From the NCBI RefSeq assembly GCF_026262505.1, contig NW_026529259.1, forward strand, positions 62,001 through 126,000: 64,000 nt of DNA. Reading direction: 5' to 3'. The position numbers and the translations under genes are program-made. This document shows, in pieces, positions 61,275-64,000 of the stretch (its first letter is position 1; every line of letters starts with the position of its first letter). The notes under the pieces were generated by a model. The model did not search any database and was not told where the DNA came from. It saw only the letters and a program-made list of their open reading frames with translations. The DNA comes from Trichomonas vaginalis G3. Taxonomy: Eukaryota; Parabasalia; Trichomonadida; Trichomonadidae.

Positions 61275-61704
61275 AAATCTTCTGAAAAATAATATCACAT
61301 AAACTCATATTATTTTCTAATATATAACTATTTTATATAAAAATCAAATTCAATGATCTTAAAAGCGAAGGATAAACCTCAAAAATTACGAATATAATGA
61401 GTGGGAATATAATGCTTATCTATCATAAAACCATATGAAATATCAATTTTTGCTTTACGCCTAATTTTTGACGACAATTAGCAAAAAATGTTAAATGTTA
61501 ACACTCAGTCCATTTGAATATGAAAAATAAAATTGACTTTGATTAAATGTTTTTATTTATCATGCAATTCTTCTTGCGACCAAAGATTTGAATAAAAGTT
61601 CAAAAAATAAGATAGCTTAAAAAATAATATACGGTAGTGTTTACTAATAGATGAATAGTATATAAATTCTATTAAAATGGATTTGATCCAAAAAAATATA
61701 AAAC
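61275..61704 (+). repeat. Left inverted arm of the fold-back element
   Basis: 430 bp, inverse of 63371-63801 with about one percent difference. The open frame inside it is low-complexity and occurs in both arms. Confidence 0.93.
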
Positions 61705-62001
61705 CAAAAATAATTGTTATAATTATAGATCCAAGGTGATGTGATTTTTGCATCCCTGGGATGGACGATACACCCAAAGTGTCACCTTTTTTGGGATAAC
61801 ATGAATTTTAAATATCATGAGAGTTCTGCAAACCATATGCACAATATCTATTCAGCCTGACTTCTTGTATATATGAGTTAGACTTCTTAAATATTGTGCT
61901 TGGGGCGATATAAGTATTTCCGAGATTACCATCGTGCTCTATAGTATGCTACTTCTCCCTGGTTCTAGCTCAGTTCCAAGGATATTGGCGTTCAAGGATT
62001 T

Positions 62002-62740
62002 GGCAAGGTCCTTCCGAAGTCTCTCATTCGATGAGAGATTTCGGAAGAATCTTGCCTTAAAGTACTCCAACTCTTGTTCTTTTGTTCCTAAATAGTGAGA
62101 AAAGTTATTTGACTACTTAAGGTAGAGATTATCCGAGGTCCCTCATTTGATGAGGGGCCTCGGATAATCTCTGCTTTAAAATTGTACACTTGTAGTCCAT
62201 GAGAGTGTAAGTATACATTGATAGGACAGCTTTCTTCTGAAGTCTTAGATTTGATGAGAACCTCAGAAGAAAACTGTCATATTTTATAGTAAAAGGAGTT
62301 TCAGGAGCTCCAAAGCTCCCTTTCGTAAGGATTAGGAGCTTTGGAGCTCCTGGTTCGGAGATGTGTTTCGCATCTTTCATCAGCAAAGGACATTTACCAT
62401 CTGGGACTTTGTTGATGGAGACTCAGGAGCTCCAAAGCTCCCTTTAGTAAGGATTAGAAGCTTTGAAGCTCCTGGTTCGTAGACGTGTTTCGCATCTTTC
62501 ATCAGAAGAGGCCCAAATGGTAAATAGCCTCTGCTGATGAGCTTCAGGAGCTCCAAGACTCCCTCTCGTAACGATTAGGAGCTTTGTAGCTCCTGAAGGT
62601 AAGGTAGGATTGCTCTGATCTCTAATCAGTAGATGCCATGCCTCATTATGAACTCTACTGACAAGAGATCAAGAGCTCCAAGGACTCCTTTTTTAGTTAG
62701 TGGCGTTCTCACCATTTAGTAGGATTGCTGATCCTACTAA
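62002..62740. repeat. Array of about ten strong hairpins
   Basis: Consecutive imperfect palindromes: 62002-62056, 62117-62179 (about 30-bp stem), 62225-62278, 62302-62352 (perfect 18-bp stem CAGGAGCTCCAAAGCTCC), 62378-62417, 62424-62474, 62499-62540, 62542-62598, 62616-62671 and 62716-62740. The first three share the apical pattern TTYGATGAG or a close variant. The ones at 62302, 62424 and 62542 are one family, with CAGGAGCTCC stems and a GTAA-GATTA loop; they alternate with a second family, CATCAG...CTGATG. The alternation has a period of about 120 bp. Arm mismatches are mostly transitions. Confidence 0.88.
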
Positions 62741-62860
62741 TGAAGTGATCACTTAGTATACGTTTTGAATAAATTGAATTTTTTTTAGAATTTAGTATTT
62801 TTTATAGACATCACATGTATATTATAAATACATAAATATATTCTTTAATTCAAAAAATTC

Positions 62861-62955
62861 AATTCGGTTTTGGGATGGGCATCCCAGCCCCAAGTATTCA
62901 ATTTTATTCAATTTTTAAAGAATTTTGGGTTGGGATGCCCAGACCAAAACAAGCT
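62861..62955. repeat. Additional long hairpin in the fold-back core
   Basis: Arms GGTTTTGGGATGGGCATCCC and an imperfect inverse around 62920-62955. The first arm itself contains the small palindrome TGGGATGGGCATCCCA. The surrounding stretch 62741-63370 is otherwise AT-rich and without a gene. Confidence 0.7.
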
Positions 62956-63370
62956 TTATATTTTGATGTGTAGATACGTATGTGTGCATCATTGTTGTGT
63001 TATATATTATGTTTTTAATGAAAAAAAATCTGATTCAAAAAAAATTATCACTAATTAGTTGATAATATAAAGAAAAAATAGATAAATTGTATGTTTGAGA
63101 GTATTTATCCACATTCACTCATATGAATTTCATTAAATAGTGTCTTTTTACTCCCAAATTTATTTTGAATTATTGAAATCAAAGAAAAAAAATCAGAAAA
63201 ATTTCTCGAAATTTTTATTTTCAAAAAAAATTTGGATTTTATATTGAAAACTGACACTGGGAGGACGATAGGGCTGGGATTGGAGATACCCCGCTCACTT
63301 GGGAAAAATACGGATCTATATTATAATTTAAATGAAGAAGTAATTTAAAACGATTTTATTTATGATCAAA

Positions 63371-63801
63371 TTTTATATATTTTTTTGGATCAAATCCATT
63401 TTAATAGAATTTATATACTATTCATCTATTAGTAAACACTACCGTATATTATTTTTTAAGCTATCTTATTTTTTGAACTTTTATTCAAATCTTTGGTCGC
63501 AAGAAGAATTGCATGATAAATAAAAACATTTAATCAAAGTCAATTTTATTTTTCATATTCAAATGGACTGAGTGTTAACATTTAACATTTTTTGCTAATT
63601 GTCGTCAAAAATTAGGCGTAAAGCAAAAATTGATATTTCATATGGTTTTATGATAGATAAGCATTATATTCCCACTCATTATATTCGTAAATTTTGAGGT
63701 TTATCCTTCGCTTTTAAGATCATTGAATTTGATTTTTATATAAAATAGTTATATATTAGAAAATAATATGAGTTTATGTGATATTATTTTTCAGAAGATT
63801 T
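63371..63801 (-). repeat. Right inverted arm of the fold-back element
   Basis: Inverse of 61275-61704. The 34 bases after the element's right end (63967-64000) are AT-rich with nothing recognisable. Confidence 0.93.
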
Positions 63802-64000
63802 CATTCTATATGCCTATGAAAAGTACTCTCAAAACTAACTTTTTCCTAATTATAATTAAATCTAGAATATTGTATTATGCTTAGTATTATTTCATTTTTC
63901 TCGTTCAATTTAGAATTTACAAATGTCAAAAAATTGAGAGCTGTCACTTTTGATGAATTTCTGTTTATTACAATAGCATACCAAATTCAAAAAAAAAGAA

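Larger units (their letters stand above)
61121..63966. mobile_element. 2.85-kb fold-back (inverted-repeat) element with hairpin-array core
   Basis: Outer ends are a perfect 25-bp inverted pair (61121-61145 and 63942-63966) beginning AAACAGAAATTCATCAAAAG and leading to GTGACA. Inside lie 430-bp inverted arms (61275-61704 and 63371-63801) that are about 99 percent identical. Between outer ends and arms are about 130 bases that do not match each other. The core (about 61800-63230) holds the hairpin array. No transposase or other protein frame is credible. No clear target duplication is visible. The ends resemble the termini of the insertion at 19803-21477. Most likely a non-autonomous DNA element. 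Confidence 0.75.

Noticed and set aside
61553-61777. 74-codon minus-strand frame in the left arm of the fold-back element
   Set aside because: Low-complexity hydrophobic translation of inverted-repeat DNA; no transposase features.
62129-62386. 85-codon minus-strand frame across hairpins
   Set aside because: Crosses several palindromes and gaps; the hairpin structure explains the sequence better.
62520-62610. Hammerhead ribozyme-like CTGATGA followed by a stem and GTAA
   Set aside because: The box after the stem should be GAAA, and the remaining core and closing stem are absent; chance within palindromic repeats.
1-64000. tRNA, rRNA and other standard RNA genes
   Set aside because: I looked in the intergenic stretches on both strands and saw no cloverleaf or ribosomal sequence.

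Overview
The window reads as nuclear DNA of a parabasalid protist (a trichomonad; I cannot decide between Tritrichomonas and Trichomonas). Grounds: AT-rich, intron-poor DNA; host genes that are long uninterrupted frames ending in a TAAA context (stop codon merged with the poly(A) signal); initiator-like TCAYTW motifs about 30-40 bases before two host start codons; large Maverick/Polinton DNA elements, for which trichomonads are known; and host families (talin-like, mysterin-like AAA+, long coiled-coil proteins) that are eukaryotic.

The left 38 kb is almost all Maverick. Three copies of one family lie within about 150 bases of host DNA: copy C (1-931, only its end is in the window), copy A (962-22640) and copy B (22761-38279). 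A and B each have inverted terminal repeats and a perfect 6-bp target duplication (TCTGAA and ATCACT). Their parts, left to right, are: small terminal genes, a convergent pair of small Gly/Ala-rich amphipathic proteins, a probable major capsid gene, a packaging ATPase, several unknown (probably virion) genes, a fibre gene whose tip resembles phage tail-collar domains, an iteron-like repeat zone, a primase-helicase, (in A) a KilA-N protein, two small genes and a retroviral-type integrase, then a protein-primed family B DNA polymerase with an HNH-like module, and a terminal gene of unknown role. Both copies are fossils with roughly a dozen breaks each, although the nearly identical terminal repeats say that they inserted recently. 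Most Maverick genes start in the same context, TTTATTT...ATAAATG, which host genes here lack.

Copy A carries a 1.7-kb insertion made of an AT-only 16-bp satellite and a 270-bp dimeric satellite, bounded by an 81-bp direct duplication. Short GC-rich palindromic micro-inserts with a shared core (CCCAGGTCC) occur in several Maverick genes.

From 38.3 to 61 kb is host DNA, all genes on the minus strand: a small Cys-motif protein, a 2386-residue mysterin/RNF213-like AAA+ ATPase without a visible RING domain, a 2710-residue talin-like FERM protein, a 1037-residue coiled-coil protein and a short single-pass membrane protein.

The last 2.9 kb is a fold-back element (61121-63966) with nearly identical 430-bp inverted arms. 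Its centre holds an array of about ten strong hairpins of 25-63 nt in at least two sequence families. It contains no credible protein gene and is the most unusual structure in the window, with the micro-inserts and the variable fibre tip next.
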